DNA from: Bartonella doshiae NCTC 12862 = ATCC 700133
GTDB taxonomy: Bacteria > Pseudomonadota > Alphaproteobacteria > Rhizobiales > Rhizobiaceae
Direction: 5' to 3'
Assembly (NCBI RefSeq): GCF_000278155.1
Contig: NZ_JH725094.1
Coordinates: 125,025 to 189,024, forward strand
DNA length: 64,000 nt
Of this stretch, positions 1-8,467 are shown in pieces. Within the stretch, counting starts at the first letter, position 1. The number at the start of each line of letters is the position of its first letter. The notes beneath the pieces were generated by a model that did not search any database, had not been told where the DNA came from, and saw only the letters and a list, made by a program, of their open reading frames with translations. A program made the position numbers and the translations under genes.

Positions 1-1
1 A

Positions 2-1597
2 ATTGTTATTCATGCTAATAAGTTGAAGGAGGGGTGGGATGTAACAAATCTTTATACCATCGTGCCGTTGCGTGCATCTGCTTCAGAAATTTTAACTGAG
101 CAAACAATAGGTCGTGGATTACGTTTGCCTTATGGTCATAAAATCGGCATAGAAGCCATTGATCGTTTAACAATCATTGCACATGACCGTTTCCAAGATA
201 TTATTGATCGCGCTAATGATCCAAACTCAATTATTAAAAAGCATATTGAGATTGGGATAGGTGGTGATATATCATTTGAAAAATCAGATATACTCACAGT
301 ACCAAGTCGTGCAGAAACAGAATCTAGAAAGACGATGGTAACACGTCATTCTGACATAAATGGAGCATCTGATTTACAAGATGTCATGTTATATAATACA
401 GTTCCATTTACATTCACTCCTGAAAAGAAAAAAATTGCTGATATCACGTGGAATATTATCAAAGGATATGAAAAATTGCCAAGTTCTCAGGCACTTTGCT
501 CCACTGTAATACAGGAAAAAATTAGTAATGAAGTTATAGCAACCATGCACGCATCAAAGGATGCTCTTATTTCTGATACTACAAAAATAGAATCTGAGGC
601 TTTGGTGCCAAAAGTGGTTGCAAACCTAACAAAAAATTTAGCAGAACTTATAATAGATATTCCCAATATTGTGCTTATTCCCTCTGGTGAGATTACTTAT
701 GGTTTTTCTGATTTTGATTTGGAAAATTTAGAAAGTTTAAATTTGCAACCTGTGAATAAAGAGCTTTTAATTCGTGAATTACGCACACATAAAAGCATTT
801 TTCTTACTTCTGAAAATGAGTATCTCAAAGAACCTTATTTTGAAAATTATATCATTCGTGGTTTAATTGATAATGACTTTATAGATTATGACAACCATAC
901 CCCATTATTACGAAAATTGGCGGGTCAGTTGGTGCAACATTTCCAATCTTATTTACCAAATGATGCTGCCGTTGAGAATGTGTTGATTCACTATCAGCAT
1001 CAACTTACTGCTTTTATAGTTGCTCAATTAAAGTCACATCAGTGGGAAACACAGCGGGATTATGAGGTTAGAGTTACAAGAGGATTTACAACCTTACTGC
1101 CTATTCACTACACTCTACCACAAGGCTCATCTCCCATTAATTTTCGCTGTATTCCTTCTATTAAAAGCAACATTAGAACACTTGTATTTGGGGGCTTTAC
1201 AAAATGCTGTTACCCTTTGCAAAAATTTGATTCCGTAGAAGGGGAATTACGATTTGCCCAAATATTAGAAGATGATATGCAAGTATTGAAATGGATGAAA
1301 CCCGCTCGAGGTTTTTTCACAATAGAATATGATAAAGGATCAAGCTATGAACCAGACTTTGTTGTAGAAACAAAGAATGCAAAATATCTTTGTGAGCCCA
1401 AAAAAGCTTCCGAAATACAAAATTCTATTGTTTTGAAAAAAAGAAACGCAGCAGTTCAATGGTGTTGTCATGCGACCAATTATGCTGTTACCCATGGTGG
1501 AAAGCCATGGCATTATGTTCTTATTCCACATGATGCTATTAAAGCAAATCGTAGTTTTGAAGGTTTGTGTGCAGAATTTACTATTAAAACTCCATAA
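2..1597 (+). CDS. Type III restriction enzyme Res subunit, C-terminal part (cut by left edge)
   Basis: The reading frame is open to the first bases of the window, so the gene begins outside it; about 531 residues are present. Near the visible N-terminus KEGWDVTNLYTIVPLRAS followed by the Q-x-x-GRGLRLP segment matches helicase motifs V and VI of superfamily 2 Res subunits. Towards the C-terminus, EPDFVVETKNAKYLCEPKKA fits a PD-(D/E)xK nuclease core (PD, then ExK). This part therefore holds the end of the ATP-dependent translocase and the endonuclease domain of a type III restriction-modification system, which cuts unmodified foreign DNA. The methyltransferase (Mod) gene would lie to the left and is not visible. 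A degraded frame follows it. The family call is firm; whether the system is active cannot be judged. Confidence 0.85.
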   Translation: MVIHANKLKEGWDVTNLYTIVPLRASASEILTEQTIGRGLRLPYGHKIGIEAIDRLTIIAHDRFQDIIDRANDPNSIIKKHIEIGIGGDISFEKSDILTVPSRAETESRKTMVTRHSDINGASDLQDVMLYNTVPFTFTPEKKKIADITWNIIKGYEKLPSSQALCSTVIQEKISNEVIATMHASKDALISDTTKIESEALVPKVVANLTKNLAELIIDIPNIVLIPSGEITYGFSDFDLENLESLNLQPVNKELLIRELRTHKSIFLTSENEYLKEPYFENYIIRGLIDNDFIDYDNHTPLLRKLAGQLVQHFQSYLPNDAAVENVLIHYQHQLTAFIVAQLKSHQWETQRDYEVRVTRGFTTLLPIHYTLPQGSSPINFRCIPSIKSNIRTLVFGGFTKCCYPLQKFDSVEGELRFAQILEDDMQVLKWMKPARGFFTIEYDKGSSYEPDFVVETKNAKYLCEPKKASEIQNSIVLKKRNAAVQWCCHATNYAVTHGGKPWHYVLIPHDAIKANRSFEGLCAEFTIKTP

Positions 1598-1727
1598 ATT
1601 TTTTAATTTATGGGTGCTATGCTAATATTAATTACTTAATATTATTTTATATTTTATCTTTTCAAGATAAGTCATGGAAAAATAAAAGAAAAATTAATTC
1701 GATTTATCTCATAGAAATATATAATGA

Positions 1728-1988
1728 ACTATTACTGTTCTTTCTCTTGTAAAATCTGCATACAATGGAATAAATGACACTACAAAAAAATTTACAGCTC
1801 GAAAAATTGCTCAATGGATATACGAAAATTACCCAGAAGCCAGTCAAAAGATAGTAGTGAAACTGATTGGGATACCGCTAATAGATTATTAGAGGAAAAA
1901 CAAAGACTTTTTTCATTATATTAAACTCATTCGTCAATTTTATCAAACTGGTGAGATTCGCCAATCTGATTGGGGGCATTCCCCATAA
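1728..1988 (+). pseudogene. Frameshifted remnant, winged-helix-like N-terminal fragment
   Basis: Three short pieces lie in different frames in the same direction as the restriction gene. The first reads KFTARKIAQWIYENYPEAS, then stops at about 1892. A second frame continues with ETDWDTANRLLEEKQRLF, and a third with KLIRQFYQTGEIRQSDWG. The first piece resembles the TARxIAxWI..NYPE helix-turn-helix segment found in uncharacterised bacterial proteins that are often next to restriction genes; this resemblance is from memory and was not searched. At least two frameshifts separate the pieces and no start codon or ribosome binding site is evident, so this is most likely a dead gene of the restriction locus. 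Confidence 0.45.
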
Positions 1989-2048
1989 GAATTATATTTC
2001 AAGTCTTTTACAAAAATATCAATAGACGTTAAATAATTTCTGATAGGC

Positions 2049-2600
2049 TTATTCTTCAATAATACCACATGCTAAACGAGCACCACCTCCGCCAAGCGGT
2101 AATGGCTTATCGGATTGATTGTCTCCCCCTAAATGAATCATTAACGAGTGTCCTTTAATCTCTGAGAGTTTTTTAATTCGTGGAGCGAGAACACTCATTG
2201 TTGAGTGTCCTGTATCATCAACATAAAGTGCCGGTAAATCACCAAAGTGGCCATTAACGTTATAAGGTCCAAGATGTTTGTTAGTATGATCCGGATCATA
2301 ATGTCCACCCGCAGCACCACCAACTACACCATCTTTCATATCACATGAAGGGTTTATATGCACATGAAAACCGTGTAAACCTTCTGGCAAGGTGGATAAA
2401 TTTGGCACAAAAATCAAACCATGTATGTTTTCTTCAATTTCAATTTTGCCAATAGGCTTTTTTGTGTTTCCATTTTCTAATTTATAAATCTGAACTTGCA
2501 TAGATTTTGCTAATACAATAGTATCATAAGTTAGAAATGCTAAAGAAAACAGCAAGTATAAAACAGTTCTATTTATACAAAATATTTTTACATTAAACAT
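2049..2600 (-). CDS. sodC: Periplasmic Cu/Zn superoxide dismutase
   Basis: The 183-residue protein converts superoxide to hydrogen peroxide and oxygen, probably in the periplasm. Residues 10-31 form a hydrophobic export signal. The metal site is complete: GFHVHINPSC supplies copper ligands H79 and H81 plus the disulphide Cys86, H100 in GGHYDP is the bridging His, H109, H118 and D121 can bind zinc, H156 in SLMIHLGGDN is the last copper ligand, and Cys178 can pair with Cys86. Length and motifs match bacterial SodC. In intracellular pathogens the enzyme typically protects against the host oxidative burst; that role here is inference. It faces the restriction locus and is followed on its upstream side by gene-poor DNA. 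Confidence 0.95.
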   Translation of the reverse strand: MFNVKIFCINRTVLYLLFSLAFLTYDTIVLAKSMQVQIYKLENGNTKKPIGKIEIEENIHGLIFVPNLSTLPEGLHGFHVHINPSCDMKDGVVGGAAGGHYDPDHTNKHLGPYNVNGHFGDLPALYVDDTGHSTMSVLAPRIKKLSEIKGHSLMIHLGGDNQSDKPLPLGGGGARLACGIIEE

Positions 2601-3000
2601 GATTTAATAATTTTCTTAAATTTGGTAAAAAATAATTTTTTTGGAAAGTATGATTAACAGAAAAAACTCTATAAGCTCAAAATAGCTTTCTTTATTCATC
2701 TCTAAATACGTCTAGAATAATCTTTCCTATCTCACAAAAATGCATTTTATAAATCAAATAGCTATATCGCATATACATTTTTTCAAGAGATGATGCTTCT
2801 AAAAAAGCAGATTTTTGAAGTGTCGTGAGAAAAATTAAATAAGGAGCTTTGAAGTTTAGCCAATACTTCATCCATAATATGACGTGGATTTTATAAAAGT
2901 TATAATATATAACTTATTGATTATTATTTAAAAAAGTTAAATGACGCAAATTATCTACTGATTACAAAAATTATAAAAATAACAAATATTATAAATATTA
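2601..3000. other. Gene-poor stretch with one weak short frame
   Basis: No supported gene. The minus strand between 2871 and 2692 holds an ATG-started frame of 59 residues beginning MKYWLNFKAPYLIFL and ending LDVFRDE. It has no ribosome binding site, its frame is open only about 15 codons further upstream, and it has no recognisable relative. It may be a fragment of a decayed gene. The remainder is AT-rich without clear structure. Confidence 0.4.
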
Positions 3001-3306
3001 TTATATATATAAGTCCTCCATAAAAATGCAAAATGTGCCAACAAAAATGCCTATTATTGATCCTATTATTGCACCAATGATCGTTCCAGTAGAAAGTGCC
3101 ATACTTATACCCATTGAGATAATTGGACCAAACCCTGGGAGTGCAATATATCCATATGCTGCAAGAGCTGCTGCAATTGCTCCTGATATACTACCATTTA
3201 AACTGCCAATGAATGCAAGCTCTTTAATCGAATAATAAATTTTTTTTAAAAAACTTTTCCTACAATCATTTGAATGAAGACTGTCAGAGGTTTTAAAATC
3301 AATCAT
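3001..3306 (-). CDS. Small glycine-zipper membrane protein, unknown function
   Basis: This 101-residue protein is not recognised. After a charged N-terminus of about 30 residues it is almost entirely hydrophobic and rich in Gly, Ala and Ile. Glycines at 74, 78, 82, 86 and 90 form five GxxxG steps in a row, and 34, 38 and 42 form another series, so two tightly packing membrane helices (about 31-56 and 61-95) separated by a PGFGP turn are likely. Such glycine zippers occur in channel- and pore-forming peptides, bacteriocins and small envelope proteins. Its ATG overlaps the TGA of the upstream small gene (ATGA), so the two are translationally coupled. Function is unknown; a bacteriocin-like or membrane-perturbing role is only a guess. 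Confidence 0.65.
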   Translation of the reverse strand: MIDFKTSDSLHSNDCRKSFLKKIYYSIKELAFIGSLNGSISGAIAAALAAYGYIALPGFGPIISMGISMALSTGTIIGAIIGSIIGIFVGTFCIFMEDLYI

Positions 3307-3641
3307 ATTTTTTTATCCTTTTGGATACTAACAACTCCAGAATAATCGATTGATATAATTAAATGATGTTCTTTAAATTCTACCAAAGCGCGCCAAATGC
3401 CTTCATCATCTAAACGTATTCGTTTAATATTTTTAAAACCATTCTGTATAAGACAGTTTTTAATTTGCGAAGCAGTAAATGAATTTTGTCCTGGTTTAGT
3501 GTTATCTTGAATGAAGGTATATCGAGAGGTTTTACAATAAGGAATAGAGAAAACCTCACTTATTGAAGCTGTAACTATAGAGGAGATACTTGCAATTATT
3601 ATAAAGAAAATAATTAATTTTAAATTTTTACTGAATCTCAT
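3303..3641 (-). CDS. Small exported or membrane-anchored protein, unknown function
   Basis: The 112-residue protein begins with a charged start and a hydrophobic segment at about 8-28, either a signal peptide or an anchor. The rest is polar and contains SFTASQIKNCLIQNGF, then a segment predicted to form strands (RALVEFKEHHLIISIDYSGVVSIQKD), which loosely recalls PepSY-type small periplasmic domains; this is a resemblance only. A GGTG sequence lies 5 bases before the ATG. It is the first gene of a two-gene unit with the glycine-zipper protein, overlapping it by four bases. Two cysteines (in PYCKTS and KNCLIQ) could form a disulphide outside the cytoplasm. No family could be named. Confidence 0.6.
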   Translation of the reverse strand: MRFSKNLKLIIFFIIIASISSIVTASISEVFSIPYCKTSRYTFIQDNTKPGQNSFTASQIKNCLIQNGFKNIKRIRLDDEGIWRALVEFKEHHLIISIDYSGVVSIQKDKKI

Positions 3642-4216
3642 CTTGTCACCAGTTATTGCAACGATGTTTTTAAACTTTCATTTCATATGCTCAATTAACC
3701 TTTGTCTTGCTAACAGGTTCCAAAGATTGTTTTATTTTTAATATTATACTTAACGGTGTAAAATTTTAAAAATGCGCATTGATGCATTAAAATTGTTTTT
3801 TCTTCTTGATTATCTTGATAAAAAAGAGAATGTGTTGTTTTTACATGTTGAATAAGGCAATCTCTTTTGAGATGTTATGCTATAATTGCTCGTTATTATT
3901 ACTATTGATAATATACCATAGTACATCTTTTTTGATGTTTATTTTGCTATCTTTGTCTATCTGGAAAGCTAATTTTCATATTTATCCTATTAGTTAGATA
4001 AGATATCTGAATAACTTCTACACCCTTTAAAAATTTTTCATAATACACTTTGGGTAAAAAAACTTTTTTAAATTAGCATATCTTTTGATGCGATTCCTCA
4101 ACTTAGCGATTAATACTGCTTATGCTCTTAATATGAAGCATTTTAGGAAGTCTTATTTTTTGTAATGTTATTTGGGTGAATCTGTTTTTGATTTTACCAC
4201 TTATTCTTTTATTATA
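3642..4216. other. AT-rich intergenic region, no supported gene
   Basis: Between the small two-gene unit and the UbiH-like gene. A 63-codon plus-strand frame (3806-3997) is a string of Leu, Ile and Phe codons typical of AT-rich noise, without a ribosome binding site. No RNA gene or strong hairpin was seen. Confidence 0.5.
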
Positions 4217-5443
4217 TCAATAAAGTTGTTTAGGTAATTTTATTGGGAACATTTGTATAATTTCTTTTAATCCAGAACCTGGATACATTCCCTCTCGCAT
4301 AAATAAATTACGTAACGGAGAGCAATTACGTAATAAGCCAAGTCCAATGCTTCGCATAATATGAACAGGCAACATATTAGAAAGTAAAGCAGAGTTAAGC
4401 ACATGAACAGATCCACTCCGAATCCATATATCAGATTTGCGACTCCTGTTATAATGCGCAACAATCATTTTAGAATGAGAATCAGACATTTGCTTTGGTA
4501 AAATATCGATAAAAGTTTGTATGTCACGAAATCCTAAATTCAATCCTTGTGCTCCAATAGGAGGAAAAACATGAGCAGCTTCCCCCATCAAAATTGTCCG
4601 ATTAGCTGCAAAATGATGAGGAATAAGTCCTGAAAGGGGCCATGCCTGAACTGGTGTTTCTAATGTCAGTTTTCCCAGCATTGACTGCATTTTATCTTCG
4701 ATTACTTTTGCAATTACTTTGGACCCTATACTTAACAACTCTTTAGCGCGAGAAGTGCTGACAACCCATACAAGACTTGATCTATTTCCTAGTAGTGGAA
4801 CCTGCGTAAATGGACCATTTTCTGTATGAAATTCCGTTGATGTATTTTTATGGGAAAAATCATGAGAAAAATTTAGGACAAGTGCCGTTTGTGGATAACT
4901 CCATTGTTTAACAGCTATACCAGCTGCTGTTCGTGTTGGAGAAAAGCGTCCATCAGCAGCAATAAGGAGTAACACTTGAATAGCACTATCATCTGCAAGA
5001 GTGACGCATACATGATCTTGCTGATAATGAAAAGATTTTGCGGAAGAAAAAAATCTTGTAATATTCGGTGTATGTGCAACAGCTTTAAGGAGAGCATTAT
5101 TTAATTCTATATTAGGTATGTTATAACCAAAAGCCTCTTCGCCAATTTCAGCAGAAGAAAAACTTACTGTAGGAGCACGTACAATCCTAGAGGTTATATC
5201 TATGATTTTAATAAAGGATAAAGATGCTGCATGACGTTTTAGAGTATCCCAAATATTAAGTTTTTGAAGTGTACGAATTGCTGGCATCATAAGAGCTGTT
5301 GTCCGTAATTCATCTGTATGAGCAGGCGGACCAACGAGAAAAACCGAATATCCTTTATTAGCAAGACTAAGCGCTGCCAACATACCGACTGGCCCTGCAC
5401 CAATGACAGCAATATCCCTATGCTTGTTTTTTTCAAATATCAC
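4217..5443 (-). CDS. UbiH/UbiF/COQ6-family FAD-dependent hydroxylase
   Basis: The 408-residue flavoprotein monooxygenase is expected to hydroxylate the aromatic ring of a ubiquinone precursor at the membrane. The FAD-binding dinucleotide motif VIGAGPVGMLAALSLANKGY lies at residues 13-32, and the second FAD motif LMGEAAHVFPPIGAQGLNLGFRD near residue 290, which is the hallmark of this family. The start is GTG, with AAGG about 10 bases upstream. Alphaproteobacteria often carry only one or two of these enzymes with broadened position specificity, so assigning it to UbiH, UbiF or UbiL from sequence alone is unsafe. It is transcribed alone, divergent from pcs. Confidence 0.88.
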   Translation of the reverse strand: MIFEKNKHRDIAVIGAGPVGMLAALSLANKGYSVFLVGPPAHTDELRTTALMMPAIRTLQKLNIWDTLKRHAASLSFIKIIDITSRIVRAPTVSFSSAEIGEEAFGYNIPNIELNNALLKAVAHTPNITRFFSSAKSFHYQQDHVCVTLADDSAIQVLLLIAADGRFSPTRTAAGIAVKQWSYPQTALVLNFSHDFSHKNTSTEFHTENGPFTQVPLLGNRSSLVWVVSTSRAKELLSIGSKVIAKVIEDKMQSMLGKLTLETPVQAWPLSGLIPHHFAANRTILMGEAAHVFPPIGAQGLNLGFRDIQTFIDILPKQMSDSHSKMIVAHYNRSRKSDIWIRSGSVHVLNSALLSNMLPVHIMRSIGLGLLRNCSPLRNLFMREGMYPGSGLKEIIQMFPIKLPKQLY

Positions 5444-5626
5444 AACGATTTGAGCCTTTCGCGTTTATCAAACATTTTAATATTTATAAATGAACTCTCT
5501 CTCTTTTTATTATATAAATTTCTTCTATTATATTATGTAATAAATTATGCGATATAAAAAAATAACTTTTTTGTGTTTTTTACAGACGAATCTGTATCAT
5601 GAAAGAAAAGAATGGCGTATTGGTAG

Positions 5627-6445
5627 ATGGATGAAAATTTGAGAAACAAGGGTAAGCAAACCTTGAAACGTAAGCTAACAAAAAAAATTAAAACAAATGC
5701 TGATCTCTTACGCCATAAAAAAGTAACAATGCCACAAGCAAAAGCTTTTTCTGTTCATTTACTGACAGCTTCTGGTTCGTTTTTAGCATTTCTTTCTCTT
5801 ATAGCAGCATCTCAAAAAGAATGGACTGCTATGTTCTGTTGGCTTGGGCTAGCACTTCTCGTTGATGGGATTGACGGGCCAATTGCACGCAAACTTGATG
5901 TCAAATATGTACTTCCAACATGGTCAGGAGAACTCTTAGATAATATCATTGATTATGTAACTTATGTTTTAATTCCAGCTTTTGCACTCTATCAAAGTGG
6001 CTTTATGGGATCGGGATTGTCGTTTTTATTAAGTGCTATCATTGTTATTTCATCAGCTATTTATTATGCAGATACCGGAATGAAAACTAAAGAAAACTTT
6101 TTTAAAGGATTCCCGGTAGTTTGGAATATGATGATTTTTATGGTTTTTGTAGTAAGACCAGGTGAATGGATCACTTTCATTATTATTGCGTTATCGGCGA
6201 TTATTTCTTTTTTACCAATTTATTTTATTCATCCAGTAAGAGTTATCCGTTTGCGTATGCTTAATTTTCCAATTTTTCTTTTATGGTGTTTTTTTGGTGT
6301 TGCTGCATTTTTCTACAAACTAAATGCTCCATATTGGATTAAGATAGGAATTTCAGTAACAGGCATTTATATATATTGCATTGGTGCTATTATGCAATTA
6401 TTTCCTCAGTTAGGAGCAAAAAAAAGAAATAAAATAGATATTTAA
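5627..6445 (+). CDS. pcs: Phosphatidylcholine synthase
   Basis: The integral membrane enzyme condenses CDP-diacylglycerol with choline to give phosphatidylcholine, the pathway rhizobial bacteria use with host-derived choline. The CDP-alcohol phosphotransferase motif is visible as DGPIAR followed by GELLDNIID, with the longer spacer characteristic of Pcs, at about residues 85-112. Several hydrophobic segments follow to the C-terminus. The first 34 residues are basic; the family core begins near MPQAKAFSVHLLTASG, so an internal ATG at 5729 is a possible alternative start. The next gene begins 10 bases downstream and is probably co-transcribed. Choline uptake genes were not seen nearby. Confidence 0.92.
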   Translation: MDENLRNKGKQTLKRKLTKKIKTNADLLRHKKVTMPQAKAFSVHLLTASGSFLAFLSLIAASQKEWTAMFCWLGLALLVDGIDGPIARKLDVKYVLPTWSGELLDNIIDYVTYVLIPAFALYQSGFMGSGLSFLLSAIIVISSAIYYADTGMKTKENFFKGFPVVWNMMIFMVFVVRPGEWITFIIIALSAIISFLPIYFIHPVRVIRLRMLNFPIFLLWCFFGVAAFFYKLNAPYWIKIGISVTGIYIYCIGAIMQLFPQLGAKKRNKIDI

Positions 6446-6455
6446 AGGGAATAAG

Positions 6456-7502
6456 ATGCAAATTGATTTTGGGGCAGGTGATGATATTTCTTTTACAAAA
6501 GAAGGACACGCCGGTATTATAAAGCTCACGCGCCCTTCAGCATTAAACGCTCTTAATCAACGAATGGTTTTTGCTTTAAAGAAAGCTCTCAATACATGGG
6601 AAATAGACGAGGATGTTTCTTGCATCTTAGTTGAAGGGGAAGGGCGTGCTTTTTGTGCTGGTGGAGATGTTGTGGAAATCTACCGTATGGGAAAAAATCC
6701 CTCTTCTTACCAATATTTTAGTGATGAATATAGCTTAAATGCTTATATTAAACGGTTTCCTAAACCCTACATTTCTTTCTTGAACGGTATTTGGATGGGA
6801 GGAGGGGTAGGTATCTCTATATACGGTTCACATCGAATTGTTACAGAAAACACACTTTTTGCTATGCCAGAAGGTGCTATTGGATTTTTTCCGGATGTTG
6901 GCGCGAGTTTTTTCTTACCATCTCTTCCCGATCACTTTGGTATTTATCTTGCACTGACCGGCGCACGCATAAAATGGGGAGATTGTTTAAACTTAGGGCT
7001 AGCAACACATGCTGTTCCTGAAATTGAATTAGAATACATTAAAAAAGATATTATTGAGCAAGGAAATCCTGAATTAGCATTAAAAGAGCGAACAATAACA
7101 AGAAAAAATGAAACAAATCCCGAAATACGTTGTATTATCAGCACTTGTTTTAGTGCTAATACGTTAGAAGAATGTATTGAATTGCTACATAAAAAAAGCA
7201 GTGAAGGCATCTTATTTGCTAAAGAATGTTATGATATTTTGCAATTGCGTTCTCCAACAAGTTTAAAAATTATCTGGAGACAAATGAAACAAAATTCTTC
7301 TCAAACTTTAGAAGATTGTATGAAAATTGAAAATCGCATTGCACATCATATGATTACTTCACATGATTTTCATGAAGGAGTTCGTGCAATGTTAATTGAT
7401 AAAGATAAAGCACCTAAATGGCAACCAGATAAACTTTCAGATGTAACAGATGAAATGATAGATGCTTATTTCCAACCCATTAAAAAAGAATTATTATTTT
7501 GA
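6456..7502 (+). CDS. 3-hydroxyisobutyryl-CoA hydrolase (enoyl-CoA hydratase/isomerase family)
   Basis: The 348-residue crotonase-fold protein has the ALNALNQRMV and GRAFCAGGDVVEIYR segments and the oxyanion-hole region GIWMGGGVGIS, then AMPEGAIGFFPDVGASFFL with the E and D residues typical of the HIBCH subgroup. It would release 3-hydroxyisobutyrate from its CoA ester in valine degradation. AAGGG sits 7 bases before the ATG. No other valine-degradation gene lies nearby, so a different acyl-CoA substrate is possible. Its TGA is overlapped by the TTG start of the next gene. Confidence 0.88.
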   Translation: MQIDFGAGDDISFTKEGHAGIIKLTRPSALNALNQRMVFALKKALNTWEIDEDVSCILVEGEGRAFCAGGDVVEIYRMGKNPSSYQYFSDEYSLNAYIKRFPKPYISFLNGIWMGGGVGISIYGSHRIVTENTLFAMPEGAIGFFPDVGASFFLPSLPDHFGIYLALTGARIKWGDCLNLGLATHAVPEIELEYIKKDIIEQGNPELALKERTITRKNETNPEIRCIISTCFSANTLEECIELLHKKSSEGILFAKECYDILQLRSPTSLKIIWRQMKQNSSQTLEDCMKIENRIAHHMITSHDFHEGVRAMLIDKDKAPKWQPDKLSDVTDEMIDAYFQPIKKELLF

Positions 7503-7909
7503 CCAATAATCCTCAAAAACAGACTAAAAAAATCAATTTAATTTATAACTATTATTTACGATTTTTAGCACTTATTTGCTTAGGTTTAAGTGTCCTTTAT
7601 TGGATTCGTCTTGTTGGTGTGTTTCCAGGAGAGCTATGGCGTTTTGATCTTATGCCATGGCCATGGCAATTTTTATCAGCTACATTGGCTATTATTTATC
7701 CTATCGCGTTAATTGGGCTTTGGATGTATTCGCCATGGGGAATTATTCTATGGTGTATTGCAGCCTTGACGGAAACAATAGCAATTTGTTCTTTTAATTT
7801 TGTCTATCAGCCGTTTATGCTAATCTTCCATGGAATGTTATTCTTAGTTCTTATAACATTACAAATTATTATGATGATGATCTCTTCAAAAAAGTCATAT
7901 AATGGCTAA
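7499..7909 (+). CDS. Small multi-pass membrane protein (DUF6163-like)
   Basis: The 136-residue protein has four hydrophobic segments, at about 16-38, 53-74, 77-100 and 106-128, with a conserved-looking GVFPGELWRFDLMPWPWQ loop between the first two. It resembles the uncharacterised rhizobial family DUF6163, named from memory. The start is TTG, overlapping the TGA of the hydrolase gene (TTGA), so translation is probably coupled. A strong terminator follows at 7919-7947. Function is unknown; the tie to the hydrolase suggests nothing beyond co-expression. Confidence 0.75.
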   Translation: MTNNPQKQTKKINLIYNYYLRFLALICLGLSVLYWIRLVGVFPGELWRFDLMPWPWQFLSATLAIIYPIALIGLWMYSPWGIILWCIAALTETIAICSFNFVYQPFMLIFHGMLFLVLITLQIIMMMISSKKSYNG

Positions 7910-7918
7910 TTAATGTTT

Positions 7919-7947
7919 CGGGCCAAAATTCATTGGCCCGATTTTTT
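7919..7947 (+). terminator. Rho-independent terminator of the pcs operon
   Basis: A perfect 8-bp stem CGGGCCAA / TTGGCCCG with a six-base loop is followed by ATTTTTT. It is one of the few GC-rich stems in this AT-rich window and lies ten bases after the stop of the membrane protein gene. Confidence 0.92.
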
Positions 7948-8467
7948 ACTGTTGAAAAGTTATAAAACTTTTTTAAACAAATGGTACCCACCATAAATCC
8001 CAAGGGCTCGTGGCTTTTGAACAAAATATCCATAATAATGTTGAGATCGTTCCCCAGAGTGCTACTGCCATGTAAAATATCCTTTCTTTTAAAAAAAGTT
8101 CCATAATATATATTATGCGATAAAGCACGATTAAGGAACCAAGATATTCCCCCCTTAAAACAATGATCAACTTTCTTTAGACACAATAATCATACTTTTA
8201 TCGCATTTTTCATTTTTTAAACATAATTATGGCAAAATTTAGACAAAGTGTTTTTACTATAGAATCAGACACTTATTTCGGCTTTAAATAAAATTGCTTA
8301 AAGTCGAAATAAGTGTTATTTTACAGGATAGAAAACAGAAAAATTTAAAATTATTGAAATGATTTATAACGCTTTATACGTACAAGATTATTCAAATCTG
8401 ACTTGAATTAACATCCATAAAAAATAGATTAGGCAAAAACACAATCCCTGCTGCATAAATCAAGCTA
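7948..8467. other. Intergenic region with a long hairpin
   Basis: No supported gene. A minus-strand frame of 65 codons (8170-7973) encodes a hydrophobic peptide ending SPWDLWWVPFV and could be a small membrane protein, but it has no convincing ribosome binding site and overlaps another spurious frame. A long inverted repeat lies at 8270-8315. Confidence 0.4.
8270..8315. repeat. 18-bp inverted repeat (long hairpin)
   Basis: CACTTATTTCGGCTTTAA and TTAAAGTCGAAATAAGTG are inverted copies with one G-T wobble and a ten-base loop. The plus-strand side is followed by TTATTTTAC, a weak T-tract. It lies about 150 bases beyond the end of the leftward MBL gene block and may be its terminator, or the relic of a mobile repeat. 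Confidence 0.6.

Noticed and set aside
2692..2871. 59-codon minus-strand frame MKYWLNFKAPYLIFL
   Set aside because: No ribosome binding site and no known family; may be a fragment of a decayed gene.
3806..3997. 63-codon plus-strand frame rich in Leu, Ile and Phe
   Set aside because: Composition typical of AT-rich noise, no ribosome binding site, no recognisable motif.
7973..8170. 65-codon minus-strand hydrophobic frame ending PWDLWWVPFV
   Set aside because: Looks slightly membrane-protein-like, but no good ribosome binding site and no known relative; left as a note in the gap entry.
7869..8186. 105-codon minus-strand frame overlapping the DUF6163-like gene and its terminator
   Set aside because: It would read through the strong terminator stem and the coding end of another gene; no family features.
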